A stretch of 64,000 nucleotides of DNA from Thiosocius teredinicola (GTDB lineage Bacteria > Pseudomonadota > Gammaproteobacteria > Chromatiales > Chromatiaceae): positions 496,001 to 560,000 of the forward strand of contig NZ_CP019936.1 of the NCBI RefSeq assembly GCF_002009425.1, written 5' to 3'. The notes below the pieces were generated by a model. The model ran no database searches, had not been told where the DNA came from, and saw only the letters and a program-made list of their open reading frames with translations. The position numbers and the translations under genes were made by a program. Shown one piece after another: positions 8,192 through 17,117 of this stretch; the first letter of the stretch is position 1, and each line of letters opens with the position of its first letter.

Positions 8192-9233
8192 GCAGGGAAG
8201 CACGCCGCCATTCGCATCGCTGAATGCGCTGCAGTCGGCGTTCGAGCAACGGTTGCAGGCGATGCTCGACATCGATCAGTTGGGCGTGTTCATTCTGGTG
8301 CTGGCCAACGCGAGTTTCGAGTCTGCAATGTTCGAGCGCATGCACCGCGCGCTCGCCACAGCATTCGCCGTATGGAAGCAACGCCTGGATAAGGGCGACC
8401 CCTTGGTGACAGAGGCTGCGCCGGACGATCAACGGGTGTTCGAGCAGCTATGCCGCTACGGCTTCGACAACCTCACGCCGACGCGTTGGCGAAACGTGGG
8501 ACCGTGGTTGTTGCAGTTCAATCCGATGCGGGCATTCCGGCCACCGCGGATGAGCGGCAGTACGGTCGACAGCCTGCGCCGGCCATTCGAACGCGACGCG
8601 TTTCATTTCAACAAACCGTTTTTGCGTAAAGAGATCTTCTGGGAGGGCGAGCTGTCGGACGTGCCGTGGCGCCTGTTGTTCAACAAGTTTCCGTTTGCGC
8701 CGCTGCACGGTCTGTTGGTGCCGCAGCCGTCCGCGGAACATCCGCAGTTTCTGACCCGCGCGATTCACGACAAGGTATGGCAGGCCACCGCCGGTCTCGG
8801 GAGCGGTCTGCCGGGCGTGAGGGTCGCCTACAACGCCTACGGTGCGTTTGCGTCGGTCAACCATCTGCATTTTCAGTTCTACGTCACGGCCGAGCACACG
8901 GTTTATCCAATCGAGGGCAGCCAATGGCTGCATAACGGCGGTGACGAGGCATACCCGCTCAGGGTCAGTCGTTTCGACGATGCGTCACTCGCCTGGCATT
9001 CGATCCAGGAGCTTCACGATCGGGGGAGTACCTATAACCTGATCTATCGCCCGGGCGATATGTACCTGATAGTGCGCGCGTTGCAGGGTAGCTATCGCCA
9101 AAGTGAGTGGACCAGCGGATTCGCGTGGTCGGAGACTGCGGGTGCGGTGACGGTGTTTGACGAAGCCGATTTCGAACGCCTGACAGCCGGCGACATCGAC
9201 GCCGAGCTGCGGGCGCTGGCGATCACACCTTGA
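8175..9233 (+). CDS. HIT-superfamily nucleotidyltransferase/phosphorylase, VTC2/GDPGP1-like
   Basis: A 352-residue protein with the HxHxQ active-site motif HLHFQ in [11 protein letters not shown], about two-thirds along. The context resembles plant VTC2 and animal GDPGP1 (GDP-hexose phosphorylases) more than GalT (HPHCQ). An upstream [15 protein letters not shown] strand fits the HIT fold. The second half of a GalT-like duplicated fold is present as a C-terminal region with [11 protein letters not shown]. The family reaction is attack by the second His on a nucleotide diphosphate sugar. The true substrate is unknown. The start at 8175 overlaps the yidD 3' end by 17 bases; the frame is open further upstream but runs inside yidD. 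Confidence 0.65.
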   Translation: MNTNTEQGSTPPFASLNALQSAFEQRLQAMLDIDQLGVFILVLANASFESAMFERMHRALATAFAVWKQRLDKGDPLVTEAAPDDQRVFEQLCRYGFDNLTPTRWRNVGPWLLQFNPMRAFRPPRMSGSTVDSLRRPFERDAFHFNKPFLRKEIFWEGELSDVPWRLLFNKFPFAPLHGLLVPQPSAEHPQFLTRAIHDKVWQATAGLGSGLPGVRVAYNAYGAFASVNHLHFQFYVTAEHTVYPIEGSQWLHNGGDEAYPLRVSRFDDASLAWHSIQELHDRGSTYNLIYRPGDMYLIVRALQGSYRQSEWTSGFAWSETAGAVTVFDEADFERLTAGDIDAELRALAITP

Positions 9234-9426
9234 TGTTGATGTTCTGACCCACTGGGTTGGATGGGTCGGGCCCAGCCTGCGCTGCTGCTGAAATCAACTG
9301 GCTTGCCTGCGACGCCTGGATATCGAGCGTCTTCCGCATGACCGAGATCGCCACGGCATCACCCGTCTGGGTGGCACCGTTGTTGATTTGCTGCAGCAGG
9401 CTGCTAGGAATGCTGGAGATGTTCAT
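9223..9426 (-). CDS. YjfB-like putative motility protein
   Basis: A 67-residue protein beginning MNISSIPSSLLQQ, with the KTLDIQASQASQLI segment typical of the small YjfB family. The family is annotated as putative motility protein from its association with flagellar regulons; no biochemical role is established. The 3' end overlaps the HIT-superfamily gene tail to tail by 11 bases. It is in the same direction as htpX upstream, separated by 106 bp holding a perfect 13-bp hairpin that ends 13 bases before the start codon and leaves little room for a ribosome site. Confidence 0.65.
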   Translation of the reverse strand: MNISSIPSSLLQQINNGATQTGDAVAISVMRKTLDIQASQASQLISAAAQAGPDPSNPVGQNINIKV

Positions 9427-9439
9427 ACCCTGGATAACG

Positions 9440-9477
9440 ACGCGTTCTCAGGGTTCTTGAACAACCTGAGAACGCGT
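9440..9477 (-). promoter_or_regulatory. Perfect 13-bp stem-loop in the yjfB-like leader
   Basis: ACGCGTTCTCAGG and its exact reverse complement lie at 9440-9452 and 9465-9477, separated by 12 bases. On the minus strand it sits between htpX and the yjfB-like gene. No T-tract follows in that direction, so it is not a textbook terminator; it could be a 3' stabiliser for htpX mRNA or a translational control element. Confidence 0.6.
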
Positions 9478-9532
9478 TTCCCCGGAGGGCAGTGCCGCCG
9501 ACGCACCGGCCGCGGCCGCATTCTGGGCCTGC

Positions 9533-10408
9533 TCAGCCGTTGGCTTGCTGCAGCGCCTGAATACGGGCCTCGAGCGGCGGGTGGCTGGCGAACAGCTCCT
9601 TGAGGCCGGCGCCGGTGATACCGAAAGCGGCCATCTCGTCCGGCAGCGGCTGGGCGCCGCTGGCCTGTTGCAGGCGGCGCAATGCCGAGATCATCTTGTG
9701 TCGTCCGGCAAGATTGGCACCGCCGGCATCGGCACGGTACTCGCGCCAGCGCGAGAACCACATGACGATCATCGACGCGAGAATGCCCAGCACGAACTGC
9801 GCGATCAGCGAGGTGATCCAGAACGCCGGGCCATGACCGCGTTCGACCTTGAACACCACCCGGTCGACGACGTGACCGATCACCCGCGAGAAGAACACCA
9901 CGAAGGTGTTGACCACGCCCTGGATCAGCGTGAGCGTGACCATGTCGCCGTTCGCCACGTGGCTGATCTCGTGGGCCAATACCGCCTCGACCTCATCGCG
10001 GTTCATGCTCTGCAACAGACCGGTACTGACCGCCACCAGCGAGTCGTTCTTGTTCCAGCCGGTGGCAAAGGCGTTCGGCGATCCCTGGAAGATGCCGACC
10101 TCCGGCATCTTGATGCCGGCGGCGTCCGCCTGTTGTTTTACGGTTTGCAGAAGCCACTGTTCATCGCGGTTCTGTGGCTCTTCGATCATGTGCACGCCCA
10201 TGGTCTTCTTGGCCATGAACTTGGACAGAAACAGCGAGATGAACGAGCCGGAGAATCCGATGATGGCCGAATAGATCAGCAGCGCATTCATGTCCAGGTC
10301 AACACGGTTTTCTGCCAGCAGGTCGTCGATCCCCAGTACGCGAAACGTAATGCTGATCAGCGCAATGATGGCGACGTTGGTGCCGAGAAAAAGCAGAAGA
10401 CGCATCAT
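9533..10408 (-). CDS. htpX: Membrane metalloprotease HtpX
   Basis: Inner-membrane zinc protease of family M48B that degrades misfolded membrane proteins. The HEISH motif (VLAHEISHVANGD) gives the two zinc His and catalytic Glu; the third ligand lies in SRWREYRADAGGA. Two N-terminal membrane segments (residues 2-20, 34-53) and two after the HExxH are visible. The length, 291 residues, matches E. coli HtpX. ATGATG at 10408 is preceded by GGAG nine bases upstream; a TTG five codons earlier coincides with that ribosome site and is rejected. Confidence 0.93.
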   Translation of the reverse strand: MMRLLLFLGTNVAIIALISITFRVLGIDDLLAENRVDLDMNALLIYSAIIGFSGSFISLFLSKFMAKKTMGVHMIEEPQNRDEQWLLQTVKQQADAAGIKMPEVGIFQGSPNAFATGWNKNDSLVAVSTGLLQSMNRDEVEAVLAHEISHVANGDMVTLTLIQGVVNTFVVFFSRVIGHVVDRVVFKVERGHGPAFWITSLIAQFVLGILASMIVMWFSRWREYRADAGGANLAGRHKMISALRRLQQASGAQPLPDEMAAFGITGAGLKELFASHPPLEARIQALQQANG

Positions 10409-10465
10409 CGGGGCGTTCTCCAAACAAAAAGATTGTCGGAGATATGGGGCCCGGTGGGGCCGAAG

Positions 10466-10951
10466 TCAAGACTCGGCGGTCTGCTCGCTGGGTTTGACCA
10501 GTACCGGGATGTGGGCGATGTACAGTGCGACCCCGGCGATACATACGCCGCCGATCAGTGCCGCCCATGAAAACGGGCCGTAGATGAAGGCGGTGAAGCC
10601 GTAGGAAGCGGCCAGGGCGAGAAATGCAATGCGCTTGGCACGGCGCGGCATGGCGTGATGCTCTTCCCAGGCGCGGATCGTTTCGCCGAACCTGGCATGC
10701 TGGCGAAGCCATTGGTGCCAGCGCTCGGACGAGCGCGAGAACGCCCAGGCGGCGATCAGCAGGAACACGGTCGTCGGCATCAACGGCAGCAGGGCGCCGA
10801 TGATCCCGAGCACAACACACACCCAGCCCAATGCCAGGCAAAAGTGTCTGCCCAATTTTCCGTTCTTGCTGTCTGGCACTCTGTTCGCCTCAATGTGTGC
10901 GGCCGCAAAAGCCCCGCCATGGTCCGTTGCCTCTATGTCGGGCGCCGCCAT
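10466..10951 (-). CDS. YbaN-family (DUF454) inner membrane protein
   Basis: Family hallmark LALGWVCVVLGIIGALLPLMPTTVF (quoted in part: LLPLMPTTVFLL) followed by an AWAFSRSSERWHQWL segment, then two further hydrophobic stretches. The function of the family is unknown. From the first ATG the protein is 161 residues, ~25-35 longer than usual; a GTG at 10882 preceded by GAGG would give 138 residues and a more typical N-terminus, so the start is uncertain. It is followed by htpX on the same strand after 57 bp. Confidence 0.75.
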   Translation of the reverse strand: MAAPDIEATDHGGAFAAAHIEANRVPDSKNGKLGRHFCLALGWVCVVLGIIGALLPLMPTTVFLLIAAWAFSRSSERWHQWLRQHARFGETIRAWEEHHAMPRRAKRIAFLALAASYGFTAFIYGPFSWAALIGGVCIAGVALYIAHIPVLVKPSEQTAES

Positions 10952-11063
10952 ACTTAACTTTAGCGCGATCCGGCGTCGGAAATTGGCGCGTCAAACGTCG
11001 GAACATCCCTGAAATTTAGAGGTCTTTATTCAGACGAAGTCGAAACGCCTGAGTTGCAAGTTC

Positions 11064-11077
11064 TTGATTAAGATTAA
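11064..11077. promoter_or_regulatory. FNR/ANR-type box
   Basis: TTGATTAAGATTAA differs from the FNR consensus TTGAT-N4-ATCAA at one base. It lies between the divergent ybaN-like gene (start 10951) and EF-hand gene (start 11219). Which gene it serves is unclear, and no -10/-35 was confidently assigned nearby. Confidence 0.35.
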
Positions 11078-11218
11078 AGAACCGGTTCACAACAGCGTTT
11101 CTGGGGCGCGCTGGGGTCGACGCAGACTCGGCGATCGGCCTACAGTACCCGTCGTTTCTCAGCCTGCGGCATTTTGGCTGATCTGCGCACTGATTCTGCA
11201 TGAAACCAGGATGAACAC

Positions 11219-11449
11219 ATGAAAAAGACCCTTTTGACCCTTGCTGCAGCCTCTGCATTCGTTTTGTCTGGTGTGGCGGGTGCTGCCCCGACGTTCAAGA
11301 AAGCCGACGCCAACGGCGACGGCAGCGTCGACGCCGCTGAATTCGCCGCCACCAAGATCGAGCGCAAGTTCGAGAAAATCGACAAGAACGGCGACGGCTC
11401 GTTGAACAAAGACGAGTACATGGCCGCTACCGAAGAAGACTGCGAATAA
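11219..11449 (+). CDS. Exported EF-hand calcium-binding protein
   Basis: A 76-residue precursor: signal peptide of ~22 residues (MKKTLLTLAAASAFVLSGVAGA) and two EF-hand loops, DANGDGSVDAAE and DKNGDGSLNKDE, both with Asp/Asn at positions 1, 3, 5 and Glu at 12. It probably binds two calcium ions in the periplasm. The only cysteine is near the C-terminus (EEDCE). It is a compact calmodulin-like pair, function unknown. It is monocistronic, followed by a hairpin, and has an FNR-like site 142 bp upstream. Confidence 0.8.
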   Translation: MKKTLLTLAAASAFVLSGVAGAAPTFKKADANGDGSVDAAEFAATKIERKFEKIDKNGDGSLNKDEYMAATEEDCE

Positions 11450-11488
11450 GCGCCATCGGCGCCTTGGTTTCGCCACGGCGCCACATTG

Positions 11489-11523
11489 AACGCCCCCGCT
11501 GAACAACTGTTCACGGGGGCGTT
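11489..11523 (+). terminator. Hairpin downstream of the EF-hand gene
   Basis: AACGCCCCCG at 11489-11498 pairs exactly with CGGGGGCGTT at 11514-11523; the interior GAACA/TGTTC adds a second short helix. The T-tract is poor, so terminator function is likely but not certain. Confidence 0.6.
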
Positions 11524-11642
11524 CGCGTTTCTCGCCCGACGTCGGCACGTGCCGTATTTCCGCCCCGCGTCACTTTATGGTTTGATCGACTGACAGCGAC
11601 TTGCATTGATGTGTTGCGCAAGTCGCAGCAGCATTTGAGGCC

Positions 11643-13001
11643 ATGGTGGTGAGTGACCCGTTGAACGCGGCAGGCGTGAGCGACCTGCAGGAAACCCGGC
11701 TCGACCGAATCTACAACCTGGTTACCGGCGATGAAGATGCCCGGGTCTGCAAAGACATTCCGAGCGAATCGTGCGACGACCAGCCGAGAAACTTTTTTGC
11801 CTACCTCAGTGCGAATACCCTCAACAAGGTTGCCGACGAGCTGAGCAGCGCCAAGCTGGTGCTGCCGTGGATGCTCGGCAGCCTTGGTGTGCCGGCGGCC
11901 TTCACCGGCTTCCTGGTGCCGATCCGCGAGTCTGGCGTGCTCGTGCCGCAGATGGCGGTGGCCGCCTATGTGCGCCGTATGCCCCTGCGCAAGCCCGTAT
12001 GGCTGGTGGGCGCGCTGCTTTCGGCCCTGGCGCTGTTCGGCATAGCCGCGGCGGCGCTGACCCTCGACGGGGCTGCGGCGGGGTGGGCCGTGATCGGCAT
12101 GCTGGTGTTATTCAGCTTGGCCCGCGGTCTGTGCTCGGTGTCGGCCAAAGATGTGCTCGGCAAGACCGTATCCAAGAGCCGGCGCGGCCGCTTGATGGGT
12201 TGGAGTGCCGGTATCGGCGGCGTCTTCACCCTGGTGCTCGGATTGGTGCTCAGCGGGGTGCCGCTCGATCGCTTCGGTCCGAGCGTGTTTGCCATGATGT
12301 TCGCCGGCGGGGGCCTGCTGTGGTTGATCGCGCTGCTGTCGTTCAACGTGATCCGTGAACAGCCCGGTGCCACGGAAGGTGGCGGCAATGCCTTCAGTGT
12401 TGCGCTGGAAAACCTGCGCATGCTGCGCGACGACAAGCCCTTTCGCCAATTCGTATTCGGTCGCATGTCGTTGCTCGCGGTGGCGTTGGCGCCGCCGTTT
12501 TTTGTGTTGTTGGCGCATCAGAAAGCCGACGGCGACTTGGCCGGGCTGGGCATGATGGTGATTGCCAGCGGCCTGGCGTCAGCCCTCAGTTCGCCGTTCT
12601 GGGGCGCCTTGGGCGATCGATCGAGCCGGACCGTCATGGCGCTTGCCGCCGCCGGCGCCGGTGTTCTGGCCTTGTTCGTGAGCATCGCGGCTTTTACTGG
12701 GTTGAGCTGGCTGCAACACGGTTGGGTGCACGCGGTGATCTTCATGTTGCTGACCATCATGCACAGTGGTGTGCGTCTCGGCCGCAAGGTCTACCTGGTC
12801 GACATGGCCACCGAGAAGACGCGCGCCGCGTATGTCGCGGTATCCAACAGCGTGATCGGCGTTGCGATGTTGCTCGGCGGGCTGGTCGGGTTGATCGGTG
12901 ACTGGTTGGGTGTCGTGCCCGTGATCGCGCTCCTTGGCGCGTGGTCGCTGCTGGCGGCTGTGGAGTCGTTGCGCCTGTCTGAAGTCAGCGAGGGCCGATA
13001 A
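11643..13001 (+). CDS. MFS transporter
   Basis: A 452-residue polytopic membrane protein with about twelve hydrophobic segments, preceded by a ~55-residue hydrophilic N-terminus (acidic, three Cys near residues 36-45). The cytoplasmic loop GKTVSKSRRGRLMGW after segment 4 and GALGDRSSRTVMAL in the second half correspond to MFS loop motifs. There is no substrate-specific signature I recognise; BCD/PucC-type carriers share the overall look. The downstream polyamine transporter is in the same direction after 123 bp but starts with its own leader. GTG 11649 is an alternative start. Confidence 0.75.
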   Translation: MVVSDPLNAAGVSDLQETRLDRIYNLVTGDEDARVCKDIPSESCDDQPRNFFAYLSANTLNKVADELSSAKLVLPWMLGSLGVPAAFTGFLVPIRESGVLVPQMAVAAYVRRMPLRKPVWLVGALLSALALFGIAAAALTLDGAAAGWAVIGMLVLFSLARGLCSVSAKDVLGKTVSKSRRGRLMGWSAGIGGVFTLVLGLVLSGVPLDRFGPSVFAMMFAGGGLLWLIALLSFNVIREQPGATEGGGNAFSVALENLRMLRDDKPFRQFVFGRMSLLAVALAPPFFVLLAHQKADGDLAGLGMMVIASGLASALSSPFWGALGDRSSRTVMALAAAGAGVLALFVSIAAFTGLSWLQHGWVHAVIFMLLTIMHSGVRLGRKVYLVDMATEKTRAAYVAVSNSVIGVAMLLGGLVGLIGDWLGVVPVIALLGAWSLLAAVESLRLSEVSEGR

Positions 13002-13124
13002 CCGGTGGCCGCCGGCAGTGCCGACCGACGGCTTTGCGCCGACCGCAAAAAAATCAGGTGACGACTGCCTACAATTAGGTGCACGCTATCCTCCCCTTTA
13101 TGATCGGCCGCGGAGGCTGAAACG

Positions 13125-14219
13125 GTGAAACGGTATCTGTTGTTGGGTTCGTTGGTTTTGGCGATTTTCGCAGGCGATGCAGCGGCTGAAGAAGCGAAGC
13201 TGAACATCTATAACTGGAGCGACTACATCACCAATGAGGTGCTGGAGGAGTTTCAGAAAGAGACCGGCATCAAGGTCGTCTACGACGTCTACGATTCGAA
13301 CGAGGTTCTCGAAGCCAAGCTGCTCGCCGGGCACAGCGGTTACGATTTGGTGTTTCCGACCGCGCGTCCCTTCGCGGAGCGCCATATTGCGGCGGGCATC
13401 TACCGCAAGCTCGACAAGTCGGCGCTGAGCAACTACGACAATCTCGACCCGGTTATTCTGGGCAACCTGGCCGACATCGATCCAGGCAACGAGTACGCCG
13501 TGCCCTACATGTGGGGCACGACGAGCATCGGCTACAACGTCGACAAGGTTGCCGAGCGCCTCGGTACGGACGCCAAGCTGGACTCCTGGTCACTGATCTT
13601 CGATCCGGCCAATGCCGAGAAGTTGGCCGATTGCGGTATCAGCCTGCTCGACGACTCCACCGAGGTGATCAGCGCGGCGCTGATGTACCTGGGCAAAGAT
13701 CCCAACAGCACCGACAAGGCCGACCTCGACGCGGCCACCGAGATGCTCAAGAAGATTCGGCCGTATATCCGCTATATCCATTCCTCGCAGTACATCAACG
13801 ACCTCGCCAATGGCGACCTGTGCGTTGCCCATGGCTATTCGGGTGATGTGTTGCAGGCGCGTGATCGTGCCGATGAGGCGAAAAACGGCGTGAAGGTCGC
13901 ACTGACGATACCGCGCGAAGGCGCGATCCTGGCGGTCGACGTTATGGTGATCCCGGCAGATGCCAAGCATCCGCAGAACGCGGAGAAGTTCATCAACTTC
14001 GTGCTGCGTCCGGATGTGGTTGCCAAGATCACCAACTATGTCTCGTTTGCCAATGCCGTGCCCGCTTCTTTGTCGTTGTTGGAAGAGGAAGTGCGCAACG
14101 ATCCGGGTATCTTCCCGCCGAAGGAAGTCCAGGAAAAACTGCGTTCGCCGGCGCAGCTCGGGCCGGCCGTGCAGCGCGCACGCTCGCGCGCCTGGACGCG
14201 TGTCAAGACGGGTCGCTGA
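13125..14219 (+). CDS. potF: Polyamine ABC transporter, periplasmic binding protein (PotF-type)
   Basis: Binds putrescine or spermidine in the periplasm and delivers it to the PotHI channel. A signal peptide (MKRYLLLGSLVLAIFAGDAAA) is followed by the family opening LNIYNWSDYI and the YDVYDSNEVLEAKL stretch. Later PYMWGTTSIGYN and the LCVAHGYSGDV segment match the PotF/PotD fold. The 364-residue length is normal. The start is GTG at 13125. It is first in a four-gene operon in the potFGHI order. Choice of polyamine cannot be deduced without structure-based alignment. Confidence 0.9.
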   Translation: MKRYLLLGSLVLAIFAGDAAAEEAKLNIYNWSDYITNEVLEEFQKETGIKVVYDVYDSNEVLEAKLLAGHSGYDLVFPTARPFAERHIAAGIYRKLDKSALSNYDNLDPVILGNLADIDPGNEYAVPYMWGTTSIGYNVDKVAERLGTDAKLDSWSLIFDPANAEKLADCGISLLDDSTEVISAALMYLGKDPNSTDKADLDAATEMLKKIRPYIRYIHSSQYINDLANGDLCVAHGYSGDVLQARDRADEAKNGVKVALTIPREGAILAVDVMVIPADAKHPQNAEKFINFVLRPDVVAKITNYVSFANAVPASLSLLEEEVRNDPGIFPPKEVQEKLRSPAQLGPAVQRARSRAWTRVKTGR

Positions 14220-14225
14220 CGACCG

Positions 14226-15359
14226 ATGGCGGGATCGCAACCGACCCTGGCGGCGTGGCAGGATCCTTCTGCTGCGCCGCTGGTCGAGATCCAGAATGTC
14301 ACCAAGACCTTCGACAGCGTTTACGCTGTCGATGACCTCTCGCTGACCATCTACCCTGGCGAATTTTTCTCCCTGCTCGGTGCCTCCGGCTGCGGCAAGA
14401 CGACACTGCTGCGCATGCTGGCTGGATTCGAGCGGCCCGATAAAGGCCGCCTGTTGATCGCCGGGCAGGATGTGACTGAGATGCCGCCGTATCACCGGCC
14501 GGTCAACATGATGTTTCAGTCGTATGCCTTGTTCCCGCACCTGTCGGTCGCGCAGAACGTGGCGTTCGGCCTGCGCCAGGAGGGCGTGGCACGTAATGAG
14601 GTGAAGCAGCGCGTTGAGGCCATGCTCGAGTTGGTGCGCCTCGAGAGCTTTGCCAAACGCAAACCGCACCAGCTATCCGGCGGTCAGCGCCAGCGAGTGG
14701 CCCTGGCGCGGTCTTTGATCAAACAGCCGAAGCTGCTGTTGCTCGACGAGCCGCTCGGCGCGCTCGACCGCAAGCTGCGCGAACACACGCAGTTCGAACT
14801 GGTCAACCTGCAGGAACGTCTCGGCATCACCTTCGTTATGGTTACGCACGATCAGGAAGAGGCGATGACCATGTCGACCCGCATGGCGGTGATGAACGAA
14901 GGGCGTATCCGTCAGCTGGGTACTCCCAGCGAGCTGTACGAGTTTCCCGCCAACCGCTTCGTTGCCGGTTTCATCGGTGCAGTCAATCAATTCGAAGGGC
15001 GGGTAGTCGAACAACACGACGCCACGCTGGCTGTGCATGCCGAATCGGTTCAGGGTGAGCTGCATGTCACGACGCAGCACGCGGTGGCACCGGGCACGCC
15101 GCTGGGCGTTGCGGTGCGCCCGGAAAAGGTGCGCATCAGCATCGACAGACCCGAAGGTGCCGATAATCACCTCAAGGGATCCGTCGAAGAGATTGCCTAT
15201 CTCGGCGATGTCTCGATCTACCATGTGCGCGTGCCGGGCGGCGCGCTGATCGAGGCGCAGGTCACGAACCGGGCACGCCACGTTTCGGCATCGCTCACCT
15301 GGGGTGACGAGGCGTGGGTTGCCTGGAGCGCAGACGATGCAATTGCCCTCCTTGAGTAA
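14226..15359 (+). CDS. potG: Polyamine ABC transporter, ATPase (PotG-type)
   Basis: Energises polyamine uptake. Walker A is GASGCGKTT near residue 59, the signature is LSGGQRQRVALARSL, Walker B LLLLDEPLGALD and the switch His lies in VMVTHDQEEA. The C-terminal ~110 residues form a TOBE regulatory domain (GVAVRPEKVRIS). The length, 377 residues, is usual. It starts 6 bp after the binding protein gene and overlaps the first permease gene by 23 bases, so translation is coupled. Confidence 0.92.
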   Translation: MAGSQPTLAAWQDPSAAPLVEIQNVTKTFDSVYAVDDLSLTIYPGEFFSLLGASGCGKTTLLRMLAGFERPDKGRLLIAGQDVTEMPPYHRPVNMMFQSYALFPHLSVAQNVAFGLRQEGVARNEVKQRVEAMLELVRLESFAKRKPHQLSGGQRQRVALARSLIKQPKLLLLDEPLGALDRKLREHTQFELVNLQERLGITFVMVTHDQEEAMTMSTRMAVMNEGRIRQLGTPSELYEFPANRFVAGFIGAVNQFEGRVVEQHDATLAVHAESVQGELHVTTQHAVAPGTPLGVAVRPEKVRISIDRPEGADNHLKGSVEEIAYLGDVSIYHVRVPGGALIEAQVTNRARHVSASLTWGDEAWVAWSADDAIALLE

Positions 15360-16275
15360 CGCCGCCAAGCGCATCGCACCTTCTATTGCGAAGCGTTTGA
15401 GCCCCGGCAAGGCAACCGTCGGTTGGGTGCCACTGTTCTGGCTGGCACTGTTCTTCGGCTTGCCGTTTCTGATCGTCGCGCGCATCAGTCTGTCCGAAGC
15501 CGTCGTTGGCGTGCCGCCGTATTCCGATCTGCTTGAATGGGGCAGCGACGCCATCGTCCAGCTGCGTCTGAGTTTTGCCAGTTATCTGTTGTTGTGGGAA
15601 GACAATACCTACGTCGATGCGCTGCTCAACTCGGTGCGCATTGCCGGCTCGGCAACACTGTTGTGTCTACTGCTCGGCTATCCCTTGGCGCTCGGTATCA
15701 CGCGCGCACCGGCGAGTTGGCGGGTGCCGCTGCTGATGTTGGTGATCCTGCCGTTCTGGACCAGTTTTCTGATCCGCGTGTATGCCTGGATCGGTATCCT
15801 CAAGGACAACGGGCTGCTCAACAACCTGTTGATGTCGCTCGGCATCATCGATCAGCCGCTGCACCTGTTGTACACCGAGTTCGCGGTCTATCTCGGCATT
15901 GTCTATGCCTACCTGCCGTTCATGGTGCTCCCGCTGTACGCCAGCCTGTCCCGCCTGGACGACAGCCTGCTGGAGGCCGCGTCCGACCTGGGCTGCAGGC
16001 CGACCTGTGCCTTTTGGCGGGTCACGGTGCCGTTGACGATGCCGGGCATCATCGCCGGCTCGCTTTTGGTGTTCGTGCCGGCAGTGGGTGAATTCGTTAT
16101 CCCCGATCTGCTCGGTGGATCGGACAGCCTGATGATCGGCAAGGTCCTGTGGACTGAATATTTCAACAATCGCGATTGGCCGGTAGCGGCCGCGATCGCG
16201 GTCGGTCTGCTTGCGCTGTTGGTCGTGCCGGTGATGTTGTTTGAGCGCTACCGCGAGAAGGAGCAGGACGCATGA
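15337..16275 (+). CDS. potH: Polyamine ABC transporter, permease (PotH-type)
   Basis: Inner-membrane subunit of the polyamine importer, about six membrane segments in 312 residues. The EAA loop that docks on the ATPase is visible as LLEAASDLGCRPTCAFWRVTVP near the last third (quoted in part: EAASDLGC). The N-terminus LFWLALFFGLPFLIVARISL is the first segment. The ATG at 15337 lies within the 3' end of the ATPase gene; an upstream in-frame start at 15304 would add 11 unlikely residues. The 3' end overlaps the second permease gene by 4 bases. Confidence 0.9.
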   Translation: MQLPSLSNAAKRIAPSIAKRLSPGKATVGWVPLFWLALFFGLPFLIVARISLSEAVVGVPPYSDLLEWGSDAIVQLRLSFASYLLLWEDNTYVDALLNSVRIAGSATLLCLLLGYPLALGITRAPASWRVPLLMLVILPFWTSFLIRVYAWIGILKDNGLLNNLLMSLGIIDQPLHLLYTEFAVYLGIVYAYLPFMVLPLYASLSRLDDSLLEAASDLGCRPTCAFWRVTVPLTMPGIIAGSLLVFVPAVGEFVIPDLLGGSDSLMIGKVLWTEYFNNRDWPVAAAIAVGLLALLVVPVMLFERYREKEQDA

Positions 16276-17081
16276 CAGCGCGCCGACCGGTGCTCGTGTT
16301 CTCGCTGATGGCGTTTGCTTACGCCTTTTTGTATGCGCCGATCGTGTCGCTGGTGATCTATTCGTTCAACGAATCACGTCTGGTGACCGTGTGGGCCGGG
16401 TTCTCGACCAAGTGGTACGTCAGCCTGATGCACAACGAGGAACTCCTTGGTGCGGCCTGGGTGAGTCTGCGTATCGCCGTCATGAATGCCTCCTTGGCCG
16501 TGGTGCTTGGCACCCTGGCCGGCGTCGCCCTGGTGCGTTTCGGCCGCTTTCGCGGACGGTCCGCGTTGGCATTGATGGTCGGTGCGCCGCTGGTCATGCC
16601 CGATGTAATTCTCGGCCTGGCCTCCCTGCTGTTGTTTGTCGCGATGGAGCAGGCAATCGGTTGGCCGGCCGGGCGCGGTATGACGACGATCACGATTGCC
16701 CACGTGACCTTCTCCTTGGCCTATGTCGCAGTCATCGTGCAGTCGCGCCTCACCCGGCTCGACCCCTCGCTGGAAGAGGCGGCCATGGATCTCGGTGCGC
16801 GTCCGTGGAAGGTGTTCTTTGTCGTCACCCTGCCGCTGATCGCGCCGGCACTCGCGGCAGGCTGGTTGTTGGCGTTCACACTGTCGCTGGATGACTTGGT
16901 GGTCGCGAGCTTCACCTCCGGGCCGGGTGCATCGACCCTGCCGATGAAGGTTTACTCCAGCGTGCGCCTGGGCGTCAGCCCGGAGATCAACGCCTTGGCG
17001 ACCGTGCTCGTGGTGATTGTTACGACCGGCATCGTGATCGCAGGTTGGTCGATGCAGCGCAAGGCGAAACGCGAGGCGTGA
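16272..17081 (+). CDS. potI: Polyamine ABC transporter, permease (PotI-type)
   Basis: Second inner-membrane channel subunit, 269 residues with about six hydrophobic segments. The EAA loop is LEEAAMDLGARPWKVF, and the family-typical LSLDDLVVASFTSGPG follows. ATGA overlap with the preceding permease gene indicates coupled translation. This is the last gene of the operon; no obvious terminator was seen before the convergent hydrolase gene, only 36 bp away. Confidence 0.9.
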   Translation: MTARRPVLVFSLMAFAYAFLYAPIVSLVIYSFNESRLVTVWAGFSTKWYVSLMHNEELLGAAWVSLRIAVMNASLAVVLGTLAGVALVRFGRFRGRSALALMVGAPLVMPDVILGLASLLLFVAMEQAIGWPAGRGMTTITIAHVTFSLAYVAVIVQSRLTRLDPSLEEAAMDLGARPWKVFFVVTLPLIAPALAAGWLLAFTLSLDDLVVASFTSGPGASTLPMKVYSSVRLGVSPEINALATVLVVIVTTGIVIAGWSMQRKAKREA

Positions 17082-17117
17082 AGCATGGTGTTGCGGTGGA
17101 TGTTCCGCCGCGTGGCT

